Part shown: positions 1 to 9,257 of the stretch, in pieces
How positions within the stretch are numbered: position 1 is the stretch's first letter
Layout of the letters: each line of letters opens with the position of its first letter
Source of the DNA: Sphingomonadales bacterium
GTDB lineage: Bacteria; Pseudomonadota; Alphaproteobacteria; Sphingomonadales; Sphingomonadaceae
DNA: 38,767 nucleotides
Assembly (NCBI GenBank): GCA_028868335.1
Contig: JAGWUU010000002.1
Span: 1 to 38,767 of the forward strand
Reading direction: 5' to 3'
The notes under the pieces: generated by a model
Seen by the model: only the letters and a program-made list of their open reading frames with translations
What the model was told of the DNA's origin: nothing
The model's database searches: none
Position numbers and translations under genes: made by a program

Positions 1-601
1 GCCGAGGCGACCACCCGGCCATGGGTGATGGCAAAAGTCTCCGCCGTATAGGTTCCGGTCTGGACATTGGACGGCAACGCGATCCGCGCCTGATATAGCA
101 CCTGCTCGCTCACCGTGACGCCGTTGGCATCTTCCTTGTACAGCCCGTCGCGCTGCATCAGATCGACAAGTCCGGCGGAAAACAGCGCCTGTTGCTTGGG
201 ATCGTAGGAGCCGATCGGCGAAAGTTGAAGCCAGGGCAGCCCCAGCTCGTAGATCGCCGCAGTCTTGTCATCGACGATCTGGTCGATTGGTTTTGAGGAA
301 ACCACCGCAAAGAACGTGGGTGCAGACCGGAATTCGGCACTGACAGCATTGACCCAGATCCCGGCGATCCGCTGCTTCTGTCGCAACACGATCGAACGGG
401 TCGGCCCCTTGAGTACCACGACGATGTCATAATCCTGCCCGGCGCGCGAGCCTTCAGGCGTCAGGATCGCGCCGAACAGCAACAGATCGGCCCCGCGAAA
501 GCCCTGCCGGACCTGCACTTCGTGCTGCGATATCTCCGGCACCAGGATCGGGTCGCGCGCGCCGGTCAGCACCACAAAGGCGAGGAGGCACAACAGACGC
601 C

Positions 602-605
<4 letters not shown>
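1..605 (-). CDS. TIGR02186-like exported protein, 3' end cut by the window edge
   Basis: The minus-strand frame is open from a GTG codon at 605 to base 1 (201 codons, no stop). It begins with a short basic, hydrophobic signal-like segment (MRRLLCLLAFVVLTGA) and continues as a beta-rich soluble protein. Readable landmarks are GADLLLFGAI near residue 45, YDIVVVLKGP near 70, RIAGIWVN near 90 and LPWLQLSPIG near 140. This matches my memory of the TIGR02186 family, uncharacterised predicted periplasmic or transmembrane proteins usually encoded beside TauE/SafE-type exporters. Its GTG overlaps the TGA of the upstream TSUP gene (GTGA, bases 602-605), so the two should be translationally coupled. The C-terminus, where a membrane anchor is expected, lies outside the window. 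The frame is certain; the family name is from memory; the function is unknown. Confidence 0.72.
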
Positions 606-1516
<911 letters not shown>

Positions 1517-1568
1517 GTCGTGCCTTTCCGCCTAACCCAGCGGCGCGGCGGAGGAAAGGCCGAACCCG

Positions 1569-2735
1569 CTAAAATCCGGCGGATAGCGTAATCGCGGGTC
1601 CCGATGTCGGCGCGGCGTTGCCCACGATACGAAAGCGCCAGTCGGCCGAGACGCGGCCGTTCGCCCCGCCCAACGGAAGACCGAGCGTCGCGGTCGGGCC
1701 TACGTCGATACGCTTTGCACCCTTTTGCGCGCCGCCCCAGGTTCCTGCCCCTGCGCGCAGTTCCCACCGTCCGGCACCGGCAATGCGATGTTCGAGCCGC
1801 GCCTGTCCATCGGCAAATGCGGTTGCATCGCGCCCGCCGACATAGCCACCCTGGACATATACGTCGCCGCGCAGTCCAAGCGGCAGGTCGAGCGGAGGGA
1901 ACTCGCTGACCAGCGCGACCGAAGGGCGAACCACGATGCCGGTCATCGTCCGCGTCGCGCGCACCTCGGCCATTGCCGAAACGGGAACCCTGGCGAGCGG
2001 ACGCGCTGCAAAGCCAGCGGCCAGTTCCTCGCCGCGCGGCATTTGCAGTCCGCTGGTGGTCCGCAAATAGAGCGTCGGTCGATTCGCGCTCGATGGCGCG
2101 AGGCGATAGCGGATCACGGCACCGGCCTGGCTCGCGCCATAGACGCCGGAAGGAAGGCCAGCGCCCGGCAGGTTGAAGCCGTTCCCTCCCCGGCGCAGCA
2201 CCAGCCAGGCGTCGGCCGACCAGTGCCCCGGCTGCGAACCCGTTTGCCGCGGCGGTGCCAAGCGCTGCGACGGCCCGATCCGTGCAAGGTCAGGCATGGG
2301 AAGCTGGGCCAGGGCGGCGAGCCACAGCATCTGGTGGCCGCCCGAAATCCGCGGCGAAACAGCCAGCGGACGAACCAGGGGCAGCGCGGAATCCACTGGC
2401 TGTGCCGGGCCGGGAGAAGTCGTCCGCTCCGGCCAGACCGACGGCGCTACAGGCACCGGGCGTCGCGTATGCAGCGTTTCCCGATCCGGGCGGGAGCCCG
2501 CCGCCATGCCTTGCTCGGGCGAGGCGCTGGCCGCGCTCACATGGCTCGCCTCGGGCACGCGCATGAGAGGAGCGGCGGAGGCTCGCGCGGCCATGCGCGG
2601 CGAGTGATCGATTTGCGGGCTGGCCGTTTGCTCGCTCGACCTGATCATCACCCGCACGCCGACCCACGATACCAGCACCAGCACCAGCGCGATGACGGGT
2701 TGGCCGCGCCGACCGTGGCTTTGCGGCGCGCTCAT
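1569..2735 (-). CDS. NfrA C-terminal-domain-like outer-membrane protein
   Basis: The 388-residue protein has one N-terminal hydrophobic anchor (about residues 13-31), a low-complexity Pro/Ala/Ser linker to about residue 130, and a C-terminal beta-rich part ending in Phe, as in outer-membrane barrels. The last 160 residues carry the pattern I associate with the phage N4 adsorption protein A (NfrA) C-terminal domain: Ala/Arg-rich start, EFPPLDLP, QGGYVGG, FADGQ, GAGTWGGAQKGA, DVGP, SADWRFR, GNAAPTSGPAITLSAGF. Classical NfrA is far longer and has TPR repeats before this domain; none is visible here. The ATG overlaps the stop of the upstream glycosyltransferase (ATGA, 2732-2735), with GAGG seven bases ahead of the start. 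A coupled NfrB-like synthase and NfrA-like pore suggests export of a surface polysaccharide. The domain call is from memory. Confidence 0.7.
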   Translation of the reverse strand: MSAPQSHGRRGQPVIALVLVLVSWVGVRVMIRSSEQTASPQIDHSPRMAARASAAPLMRVPEASHVSAASASPEQGMAAGSRPDRETLHTRRPVPVAPSVWPERTTSPGPAQPVDSALPLVRPLAVSPRISGGHQMLWLAALAQLPMPDLARIGPSQRLAPPRQTGSQPGHWSADAWLVLRRGGNGFNLPGAGLPSGVYGASQAGAVIRYRLAPSSANRPTLYLRTTSGLQMPRGEELAAGFAARPLARVPVSAMAEVRATRTMTGIVVRPSVALVSEFPPLDLPLGLRGDVYVQGGYVGGRDATAFADGQARLEHRIAGAGRWELRAGAGTWGGAQKGAKRIDVGPTATLGLPLGGANGRVSADWRFRIVGNAAPTSGPAITLSAGF

Positions 2736-4174
2736 GCCTGCACCTCAAGCGTGGCGAGGGGAACAGAGGAAGGCGGCGCAGCCTCGGCGGGATGGGACGA
2801 ATGTGCGGTCTTGTCCCACACCACGGGTTGTCCCGCCAGCGAACGCACATAGGCGGCGAGCGCCCGACGCCCGGCCATGATCGCAACGATGTTGCCAACC
2901 GGAATGCGTAGTATGGAGCGCAGCCCCTCTTGCCAGCCGTATTCGTGCGCGGTGAAGGTAGCGCGCACGGCGCTGCGCCAGACAAATCCGGCGAGGCTCA
3001 GCAGCAGCATGGCACCGATTGCCGTTCCCAGCGGAGCGCCCCCACGCCAGCCGGTCTGGCGCGCCGCGCTCAGCACGGTATCGACCACAAGCAGCAGGTA
3101 GGCCGCAAACAGCACCAGCGCCGTCAGCGGACCGCGGCGGTCGCGCAGCGCCATCCACAACTCAAGCGGACGCGCACTCCAGCCCATCCGGTCCCACGCC
3201 TGGAAGGCAATGCCGTGGACCCAGCGGGTCTTCTGGCGCACCGCGGTTGCCAATGCTGACGGGAAATAGCTCGATGTGGCGACGAGCACGCCGGCCGAAT
3301 CGCGCAACCGCAAAAAAGTGCTGCCCCGGCCCTCGCGCGATAGCGTCAGGCCGAGTTCGTAGTCTTCGGTGAGGCAATCCGTGGCGAAGGGACCGGCTTG
3401 CCGCCCGCTGCCGTGCAGTTCGGCCAGCCGCGCCAGGGCAGCGCGCGAGAACCCACAGCCCACGCCCGCCGCCGGAATCGCCGCGCCGACTGCCGAGCGG
3501 ACAACCAGCGCCTTGGCGTGAGCCTCGGCGAATTCGTCAGCGTAATGACCGGCGATCCATCGCGAATCCGCCTGGAGCGCCGGGCGTACCGGAATCTGCA
3601 CGAAGTCGTGGCTACCCAAAGCCGCGTCGATCGCCTGCAGGGCGGCGGGATGCACCATGTCTTCGGCATCGTGCAGGATCACAGCGCGGAACGGCTGGCG
3701 GCTGCGAGCCTCGTCCATGCACAACGCCGCGTAGAGCCGGTTGAGGCAATCAGCCTTGGTCGTCGGACCGTGGGCGGCATGGACCACGATGCGGACGCGC
3801 GAATCGCCCGCTGAGCCGTCCATGGCCGCAGCCAGCGTCGCCGCGTCGTTCGCATAGCATCCGACATAGAGTCGCAACTCACGCTGCGGCCAGACCCGCA
3901 GCATGTGGCCAATCGTGGTGGCGATGACACTGGCCTCCTGAAAGGCGGGAATCAGCACCGCCGTCGGTCCGGTCAATTCCGCCGCACCATAGCCTTGAGG
4001 CAGCCGCGCGGTGCGGGCGCGACGCGTCAGCCTGAGCCATAACCAGGTGCAATCAATCGCGAACTCATCAAACAGTCCGACCACGAACCAGAAAGCGGCA
4101 AAGACCAGCAACTCACGTTCGACCGGCACCAGCACCCGCAGCATCGGGTCGACCCCCGATTCAGCCCAAGCCAT
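2732..4174 (-). CDS. NfrB-like processive glycosyltransferase, family 2
   Basis: This membrane glycosyltransferase has 480 residues from the ATG at 4174. Counted from that Met, it shows PAFQEA (76-81), TTKADCLN (138-145), the acidic pair DAED (169-172, in the context HDAEDMVHP), TED (269-271) and QKTRW (314-318). These correspond to the D, DxD, TED and QxxRW elements of processive GT2 synthases such as BcsA and NfrB. Hydrophobic segments lie near the N-terminus and at about 350-410. NfrB homologues build a poorly defined surface glycan, with NfrA as the outer-membrane partner. An in-frame TTG lies 9 bases upstream (4183) and a further ATG at 4144; I chose 4174 because of AAGGGGG ten bases ahead, but 4144 has an equally good GGGGG. 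The gene overlaps the downstream NfrA-C gene by 4 bases. Confidence 0.8.
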   Translation of the reverse strand: MAWAESGVDPMLRVLVPVERELLVFAAFWFVVGLFDEFAIDCTWLWLRLTRRARTARLPQGYGAAELTGPTAVLIPAFQEASVIATTIGHMLRVWPQRELRLYVGCYANDAATLAAAMDGSAGDSRVRIVVHAAHGPTTKADCLNRLYAALCMDEARSRQPFRAVILHDAEDMVHPAALQAIDAALGSHDFVQIPVRPALQADSRWIAGHYADEFAEAHAKALVVRSAVGAAIPAAGVGCGFSRAALARLAELHGSGRQAGPFATDCLTEDYELGLTLSREGRGSTFLRLRDSAGVLVATSSYFPSALATAVRQKTRWVHGIAFQAWDRMGWSARPLELWMALRDRRGPLTALVLFAAYLLLVVDTVLSAARQTGWRGGAPLGTAIGAMLLLSLAGFVWRSAVRATFTAHEYGWQEGLRSILRIPVGNIVAIMAGRRALAAYVRSLAGQPVVWDKTAHSSHPAEAAPPSSVPLATLEVQA

Positions 4175-4320
4175 CCTACGCAAGCCCCCTTAGCGCACCC
4201 CAATTGCCGACGACCCTAATGGCATTACCAAGCTCATGCAATCGCCCGGTATTCCGACTAAGGAACGGATTTATTGTCAGTTTCGATTGCCTTGCGGTTC
4301 AAATTCCGCGATCTGGCGCA

Positions 4321-5511
4321 ATGCTTGCGATCCGCCATCCCGTCTCGCGCTTCGCCACTCGCATCGCCCGCCTGTTCCATGGAGAGGCTGGCGCCGGTGT
4401 CCTGCTGATCGTGGTTGCGCTGGCGGCGATGATCGTCGCGAATTCACCTCTCGCCGACGGCTATCATCACCTTTTCCACGGCGCGATGCGTTGGACTCCG
4501 ATCGCCAAGCTCGACACCTTGCACCTCTGGATCAACGACGCGCTGATGGCGATGTTCTTCTTCGTCGTCGGGCTGGAGATCAAGCGCGAGGTTCTGGAAG
4601 GTGAACTGTCGCACCCGACCCAGCGCCGCCTGCCGGTGCTGGCAGCCGTGGCGGGAATGGTCGCTCCCGCTGCGATCTACCTGTTGGTCAGCAAGGGCGA
4701 CGGCGCCCTGCAACCCGGCTGGGCGATTCCAGCGGCGACGGACATTGCCTTTGCCGTTGGGGTGTTGAGCCTCCTGGGATCGCGGGTGCCGCCGTCGTTG
4801 CGGTTGTTCCTGCTGACCGTGGCGATCGTCGACGATCTGGGTGCAGTGGTGATCATTGCACTGGTCTATACCGCTGATGTCTCGCTTGGCTGGCTGGCGA
4901 TAGCCGCAGCGATTCTCGCCCTCCTCATCGGCCTCAACCGGCTTCGCATCGGCAATGGCTGGCCCTATGCCATCGGCGCTGTGGCGCTGTGGTTCGCCGT
5001 GTTGCATTCAGGGGTTCACGCCACGATTGCCGGGGTGCTTGCCGCGCTCTGCGTGCCGCTCAAGCTTGATCGCCACGGCACCAGTCTGCTGCTGCGGATG
5101 GAACATACCCTGGCCCCGATCAGCGCCTACCTGATCGTGCCGCTGTTCGGCTTTGCCAATGCGGGAGTCCACCTGCCGGGCTCCGGCGGGGCGGGCTTTG
5201 CTGCGGCGCTGCCGCTCGGCGTCGGCCTTGGCCTGTTCCTCGGCAAGCAGATGGGCATATTCGGCGCGATCGTCGCGGCCGAGCGAACCGGATTTGCCGC
5301 ACGGCCCAAAGGCGCAAGCCTGCTGCAACTGTGGGGTGTCGCGCTGCTCTGCGGGATCGGCTTCACCATGAGCCTGTTCATCGCGCAGCTCGCCTTCCCC
5401 AGCCATCCCGAACTGGTCGAGGAAGCCAAGCTTGGCGTGATTGCCGGATCAACCTTGGCGGCGCTCGCCGGATTTGCCGTGCTGCGCCTGCAGCCCCGTC
5501 CGCGGGCCTGA
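4321..5511 (+). CDS. nhaA: Na+/H+ antiporter NhaA
   Basis: The 396-residue inner-membrane antiporter exchanges cytoplasmic Na+ (or Li+) for protons. The hallmark residues are present: ATDIAF with Asp141, and IVDDLGAV with Asp171-Asp172, matching Asp133 and Asp163/164 of E. coli NhaA, plus a late-helix Lys in LFLGKQMG. About twelve hydrophobic helices span the length, and the family is usually 380-400 residues. The frame is open back to 4204, but that leader (39 residues) is hydrophilic and unlike the family; the Met at 4321 starts MLAIRHPVSRFATRIARLF, a usual NhaA beginning. No strong ribosome site precedes it, so the start is chosen by homology. It stands alone and converges on the VOC gene with only three bases between the two stops. 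Confidence 0.95.
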   Translation: MLAIRHPVSRFATRIARLFHGEAGAGVLLIVVALAAMIVANSPLADGYHHLFHGAMRWTPIAKLDTLHLWINDALMAMFFFVVGLEIKREVLEGELSHPTQRRLPVLAAVAGMVAPAAIYLLVSKGDGALQPGWAIPAATDIAFAVGVLSLLGSRVPPSLRLFLLTVAIVDDLGAVVIIALVYTADVSLGWLAIAAAILALLIGLNRLRIGNGWPYAIGAVALWFAVLHSGVHATIAGVLAALCVPLKLDRHGTSLLLRMEHTLAPISAYLIVPLFGFANAGVHLPGSGGAGFAAALPLGVGLGLFLGKQMGIFGAIVAAERTGFAARPKGASLLQLWGVALLCGIGFTMSLFIAQLAFPSHPELVEEAKLGVIAGSTLAALAGFAVLRLQPRPRA

Positions 5512-5514
5512 TCC

Positions 5515-5949
5515 CTACCAGGTGCCGGTGTTGGGCAGCGAGGCCCAAGGCTCCTGCGCGGGCAGGTGCCCGTCCTGAAGCAGCTCAACCGAGATCCCGT
5601 CGGGCGACTTGACGAAGGCCATGTGTCCATCGCGCGGAGGGCGGTGAATGATGTGTCCGGCGTCCATCAGTCGCTGGCAGGTGTCATAGATGTCGTCGAC
5701 ACGATACGCGAGATGCCCGAAATTGCGACCGCCGGAATAGACCTCCGCCGCGCCATCCTCGGGTGGCCAGTTCCAGGTCAATTCAACCTCGGCCACGCCC
5801 TCGTCGCCGGGGGCGGCCAGGAAAATCAACGTGAAGCGCCCCTGCTCGCTGGAAAAACGCCGCACCTCGTTGACGCCGATCAGGCCGAAGAACGCGATCG
5901 TCGCATCCGGATCGGTTACGCGGATCATGGTGTGGAGATAACGGGTCAT
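5515..5949 (-). CDS. gloA: Glyoxalase I (lactoylglutathione lyase), VOC fold
   Basis: The 144-residue VOC enzyme is predicted to isomerise the methylglyoxal-glutathione hemithioacetal to S-lactoylglutathione in the cytosol. All four expected metal ligands can be placed: His6 (LHTMIRV), Glu56 (EVELTWN), His79 (NFGHLAY) and Glu122 (GISVELL). The spacing is nearly that of E. coli GloA (5, 56, 74, 122), which favours glyoxalase I over other VOC members such as methylmalonyl-CoA epimerase. The frame extends 17 codons upstream to 6000, but that piece overlaps the terminator of the neighbouring porin gene. The Met at 5949 begins MTRYLHTMIRV, the normal N-terminus. It is probably monocistronic. Confidence 0.88.
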   Translation of the reverse strand: MTRYLHTMIRVTDPDATIAFFGLIGVNEVRRFSSEQGRFTLIFLAAPGDEGVAEVELTWNWPPEDGAAEVYSGGRNFGHLAYRVDDIYDTCQRLMDAGHIIHRPPRDGHMAFVKSPDGISVELLQDGHLPAQEPWASLPNTGTW

Positions 5950-5983
5950 GGCCACCGAGCTACCATGGGCGTGGGGCAAGGGA

Positions 5984-6015
5984 AAGGCCCGCCCCGCCAA
6001 CGCGGAACGGGCCTT
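5984..6015 (-). terminator. Intrinsic terminator after the TorF-like porin
   Basis: The 8-bp arms AAGGCCCG (5984-5991) and CGGGCCTT (6008-6015) enclose a smaller inner stem (CCGC/GCGG). On the minus strand the hairpin starts 18 bases after the porin stop and is followed by TTTCCCTTG, a moderate U-tract. Confidence 0.65.
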
Positions 6016-6033
6016 CTCCTGCGAAGCTGCCGT

Positions 6034-6828
6034 TTAGAAGCTTGCGGTCAGCGAAACCACGCCAACGGTCTTGCCCTGACGGAATGCCTGTTCGTTGCCG
6101 AAGCTTCCGACCGGGCCGAACGTATTGACCAGCGCGTTGCGGCTCAGGTCGGTCCCGACGATCGACGCATCAAGCGTCAGCGCCTTCCACGTATAGCTGA
6201 CCCCGGCGCTGTAATCGAGATAGTCGCGGCCGAAATCAAACCCGCCTGAGCTGTAGCCAAGGTGGGTGTGCACCGAGAACGGCGTCTTGGGAACGCCACC
6301 GCTCAGTTCGCCATAAACGTAGGTGTTGCTGCGGGTGGGCGAGCTGAAGTTGTAGTTGAACACCTTCTGCGCGGGCGCGAAGTTCACGCCCACCTTGGCC
6401 TTGGCCGGGCCCAGCGTCTTGGCCAGCGAGCCGTACAGCTCGTAGTAGTTGCCCGCGGTCGCGCCGGGATAGAGATAGCCGTAAACGCCACCATCGAGCG
6501 TGATCCCGCTGATGGTCTTGGAATAGCCGCCGAACACGTCGATCTCGGTCCCGCCGATGTTGATCGGGCTGGTCTTGTTCGACGCGCTGGAACCCCAGGT
6601 GCCGACATAGAGGCCAGAGGCGTGGTTCAGCGTGATCGAACCCTGAACCGCGGGAAGGTTGTCGGACTGCGACAGCCCGCGGAACCGGTATTGCGAGACG
6701 ACGGCCGCAGATCCGGTGACGGTGAATTCGGCCGGCGGTGCGGTCTGGTCAGCCTGGGCCGGCATGGCGACAAGGCCAGTGGCGGCAATGAGGGTTGCGG
6801 CCACAAGACCGCGGATGGACGTGAGCAT
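6034..6828 (-). CDS. TorF-family putative outer-membrane porin
   Basis: The 264-residue precursor has a clear Sec signal peptide (residues 1-26, cleavage after AMPAQA). The mature part alternates polar and aromatic residues and ends in Phe, as expected for an outer-membrane beta barrel. The segment GSAAVVSQYRFRGLSQSDNLPAVQGSITL followed by GLYVGTWGSS is the characteristic opening of the TorF putative porin family (TIGR02001-like), common in sphingomonads. The substrate is not known. The ATG at 6828 is preceded by AAGGGAAG at a normal distance, which rules out the long upstream extension of the frame (to 7197). A terminator follows, so the gene is probably monocistronic. Confidence 0.82.
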   Translation of the reverse strand: MLTSIRGLVAATLIAATGLVAMPAQADQTAPPAEFTVTGSAAVVSQYRFRGLSQSDNLPAVQGSITLNHASGLYVGTWGSSASNKTSPINIGGTEIDVFGGYSKTISGITLDGGVYGYLYPGATAGNYYELYGSLAKTLGPAKAKVGVNFAPAQKVFNYNFSSPTRSNTYVYGELSGGVPKTPFSVHTHLGYSSGGFDFGRDYLDYSAGVSYTWKALTLDASIVGTDLSRNALVNTFGPVGSFGNEQAFRQGKTVGVVSLTASF

Positions 6829-7152
6829 ATTCAATCTTCCCTTGTTAAACCGGGCAATCCGATTGGGTCGCTTCGTCCCACCTGCGCCCACACCGTCGCG
6901 TCTCGATCCGGACGCATTCGGTTTGTGCAGGAGCCAAGCTGGCGCGGATTGCTGCACTGCACAAGAGCAAAACGACATTTGATTGCCTAAGCCGAAGCAC
7001 TGTGGCTTTTTGGCAACTAGGGATGACATGGCGATGATCGCAGCGCCAAAGCGACGGCACGTAAACGACCCGGTGAACGCCCATTGTCGGTTTGTCCCCC
7101 CGGGGCTATAGCGCCGCCGCCGTTCTGGAACATGTCGCACCTTGCCAAGCCG
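6829..7152 (+). other. Divergent intergenic region, porin / phosphoesterase
   Basis: The 324 bases between two divergent genes show no credible reading frame. I see a candidate promoter for the rightward gene (7084-7112) and a widely spaced inverted repeat, TTGTGCAG (6923-6930) and CTGCACAA (6957-6964), 26 bases apart, of unknown meaning. No promoter could be defined for the porin. Confidence 0.5.
7084..7112 (+). promoter_or_regulatory. Candidate sigma-70-type promoter of the phosphoesterase-ugd operon
   Basis: TTGTCG (7084-7089) and TATAGC (7107-7112) are separated by exactly 17 bases. Transcription would start near 7119, leaving a leader of about 13 bases to the ATG at 7132 or 34 bases to the one at 7153. 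The prediction rests on consensus only. Confidence 0.45.
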
Positions 7153-7947
7153 ATGATCTCCCTCCGCAATCCGTTCCGCGCCTCGCCCGCGCAGCAATCA
7201 GCGGCAGTTCCGGCCGGGGAACGGGTCTATGCGATCGGCGACATCCATGGCTGCCTGCCCCAGCTTGAAGCGCTGGCCCGATCCATTGAACAAGACGATG
7301 TCGAACGCGGACCCGCCGATACGACGGTGATCCTTCTCGGCGATCTTGTCGACCGCGGCCCGGACAGCGCGGGGGTCGTCGCCTTCGCTCGCGCCTGGCA
7401 ACAGCGCCGCCGGGTGCGGATCCTTGCCGGCAACCATGAGGAACTGTTCCTCGACAGCTTCGGCAACGCCGATGTGCTGCGCGAATTCCTTCGCTTCGGC
7501 GGGCGTGAGACGCTGTTCTCCTATGGGGTCGATCCGGCGGCCTATGCCCGGGCGGACATTAACCTAACGCTCGAACTGCTGGACGAACACGTCCCGCAGG
7601 CCGACCGTGATTTCATTACCAGGTTCGAGGACAGCATCGCGATCGGGGATTACCTGTTCGTCCACGCCGGGATCCGCCCCGGCGTTGGGTTGGACGAACA
7701 ACAGATATCGGACCTGCGCTGGATTCGCGGCACCTTCCTTGATCACTCGGGAAGTTTCGGGGCGGTGGTAGTGCACGGTCACACGATTTTCGCTAAGCCC
7801 GAGGTGCGCGCCAACCGCATCGGTATCGACACCGGGGCCTATGCCTCCGGCCAATTGACGGCGCTGGGGCTTGAAGGAACCAGCCGCTGGCTGATCTCGA
7901 CACAGGACAACGACGGCGTGATTGAAGTCGCGCAAAGGAGCATTTGA
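7153..7947 (+). CDS. PPP-family metallophosphoesterase (serine/threonine phosphatase-like)
   Basis: The cytosolic calcineurin-like phosphoesterase has all blocks of the PPP family: GDIHG (29-33), GDLVDRG (63-69), GNHE (93-96), and later HAGIRPG and HGHT, which together bind a two-metal centre. Bacterial members dephosphorylate phosphoproteins or small molecules; the substrate is unknown. The start is uncertain: ATG codons occur at 7084, 7132 and 7153, none with a strong ribosome site. I use 7153 (MISLRNPFRASPA) because homologues have about 25 residues before the GDIHG block. With the candidate promoter at 7084-7112, the 7084 start is unlikely. The TGA overlaps the ATG of ugd by one base (TGATG), so the two are co-translated. 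Confidence 0.82.
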   Translation: MISLRNPFRASPAQQSAAVPAGERVYAIGDIHGCLPQLEALARSIEQDDVERGPADTTVILLGDLVDRGPDSAGVVAFARAWQQRRRVRILAGNHEELFLDSFGNADVLREFLRFGGRETLFSYGVDPAAYARADINLTLELLDEHVPQADRDFITRFEDSIAIGDYLFVHAGIRPGVGLDEQQISDLRWIRGTFLDHSGSFGAVVVHGHTIFAKPEVRANRIGIDTGAYASGQLTALGLEGTSRWLISTQDNDGVIEVAQRSI

Positions 7948-9257
7948 TGAAGATCGCAATGGTCGGTTCGGGCTACGTCGGACTGGTTTCGGGTGCCTGC
8001 TTTGCCGACTTCGGCCACGACGTGGTCTGCATCGACAAGGATCCCGCCAAGATCGAGAGCCTGCAAAAGGGCGTGATGCCGATCTATGAGCCGGGGCTGG
8101 CCGAACTGGTCAGTTCCAACGTCAAGGCCGGGCGGCTGACCTTCACGACCGACCTGTCCGAAGGGATTGACGGCGCCGCTGCCATCTTCATCGCGGTGGG
8201 CACTCCCAGCCGCCGCGGCGACGGCCATGCCGACCTGTCGTTCGTCTATGCCGTGGCTCAGGAAGTGGGCGAAAATCTCAAGACCCCAGCGGTGATCGTC
8301 ACCAAGTCGACCGTACCGGTCGGCACCGGCGACGAGGTTGAGCGCATTCTTCGCGAAGCCAATCCGGGCGTCCAGTTCGCCGTCGCTTCGAACCCTGAAT
8401 TCCTGCGCGAAGGCGCCGCGATCGGAGACTTCAAGCGCCCCGACCGAATCGTCATCGGCACCGAGGACGAATGGGCGCGCCACGTCATGACCGAGGTTTA
8501 TCGGCCGCTGTTTCTCAACAAGGCGCCATTGCTGTTCACCAGCCGCCGTTCGTCCGAGCTGATCAAGTACGCCGCCAACGCGTTCCTCGCGGTCAAGATC
8601 ACCTTCATCAACGAGATGGCCGATCTGTGCGAGAAGGTCGGCGCCGATGTTCAGGATATCAGCCGCGGGATCGGCATGGACGGGCGGATCGGGGCGAAGT
8701 TCCTCCACGCCGGACCGGGCTATGGCGGATCGTGCTTCCCGAAGGACACGCTCGCCCTGCTCAAGACGGCGGAGGACTATGAAGCGCCGACCCGGATCGT
8801 CGAGGCTGTGGTCAAGGTAAACGACGCCCGCAAACGTGCGATGGGTCGTAAAGTGATCGAGGCGCTGGGCGGAGCCGATGATGCGCGCGGCAAGAAGGTC
8901 GCGCTGCTTGGCCTGACCTTCAAGCCCAACACCGACGACATGCGCGATGCGCCGTCGATCGCCATCGCCCAGGCGCTGGTCGATGTCGGCGTCGTCGTGG
9001 CCGCCTATGATCCGGAAGGCATGGAACTGGCCCAGCCCCTGATGCCCGACGTGGCGATGCAGACAAACGCCTACGCGGCGATCGAGGATGCCGACGCGGT
9101 GGTGATCGTCACCGAATGGGACGCCTTCCGCGCGCTCGACCTTGACCGCGTAAAGCGGATCGCCAGGGTTCCGGTGCTGGTCGATCTGCGCAATGTCTAT
9201 GACCCCGCCGAAGCGCGGGCCAAGGGCTTCACCTATTCGAGCATCGGGCGGCCGTAA
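7947..9257 (+). CDS. ugd: UDP-glucose 6-dehydrogenase
   Basis: The 436-residue NAD-dependent enzyme oxidises UDP-glucose to UDP-glucuronate, a precursor for surface polysaccharides and glucuronate-containing sphingolipids. Visible features are the dinucleotide fold GSGYVG (7-12), EFLREG (151-156), the Lys207-centred SSELIKYAANAF helix and GGSCFPKD with catalytic Cys263. The length is typical. A related GDP-mannose dehydrogenase is less likely given the overall sequence. The start ATG at 7947 has an excellent AAGGAG six bases upstream and overlaps the phosphoesterase stop by one base. The last 29 bases overlap tail-to-tail with the TetR gene on the opposite strand, leaving no room for a conventional terminator. 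Confidence 0.93.
   Translation: MKIAMVGSGYVGLVSGACFADFGHDVVCIDKDPAKIESLQKGVMPIYEPGLAELVSSNVKAGRLTFTTDLSEGIDGAAAIFIAVGTPSRRGDGHADLSFVYAVAQEVGENLKTPAVIVTKSTVPVGTGDEVERILREANPGVQFAVASNPEFLREGAAIGDFKRPDRIVIGTEDEWARHVMTEVYRPLFLNKAPLLFTSRRSSELIKYAANAFLAVKITFINEMADLCEKVGADVQDISRGIGMDGRIGAKFLHAGPGYGGSCFPKDTLALLKTAEDYEAPTRIVEAVVKVNDARKRAMGRKVIEALGGADDARGKKVALLGLTFKPNTDDMRDAPSIAIAQALVDVGVVVAAYDPEGMELAQPLMPDVAMQTNAYAAIEDADAVVIVTEWDAFRALDLDRVKRIARVPVLVDLRNVYDPAEARAKGFTYSSIGRP

Noticed and set aside
6923..6964. The inverted repeat TTGTGCAG / CTGCACAA 26 bases apart in the porin-phosphoesterase gap.
   Set aside because: Spacing is too wide for a normal operator, and no U-tract or gene end is nearby, so it is mentioned only as content of the gap.
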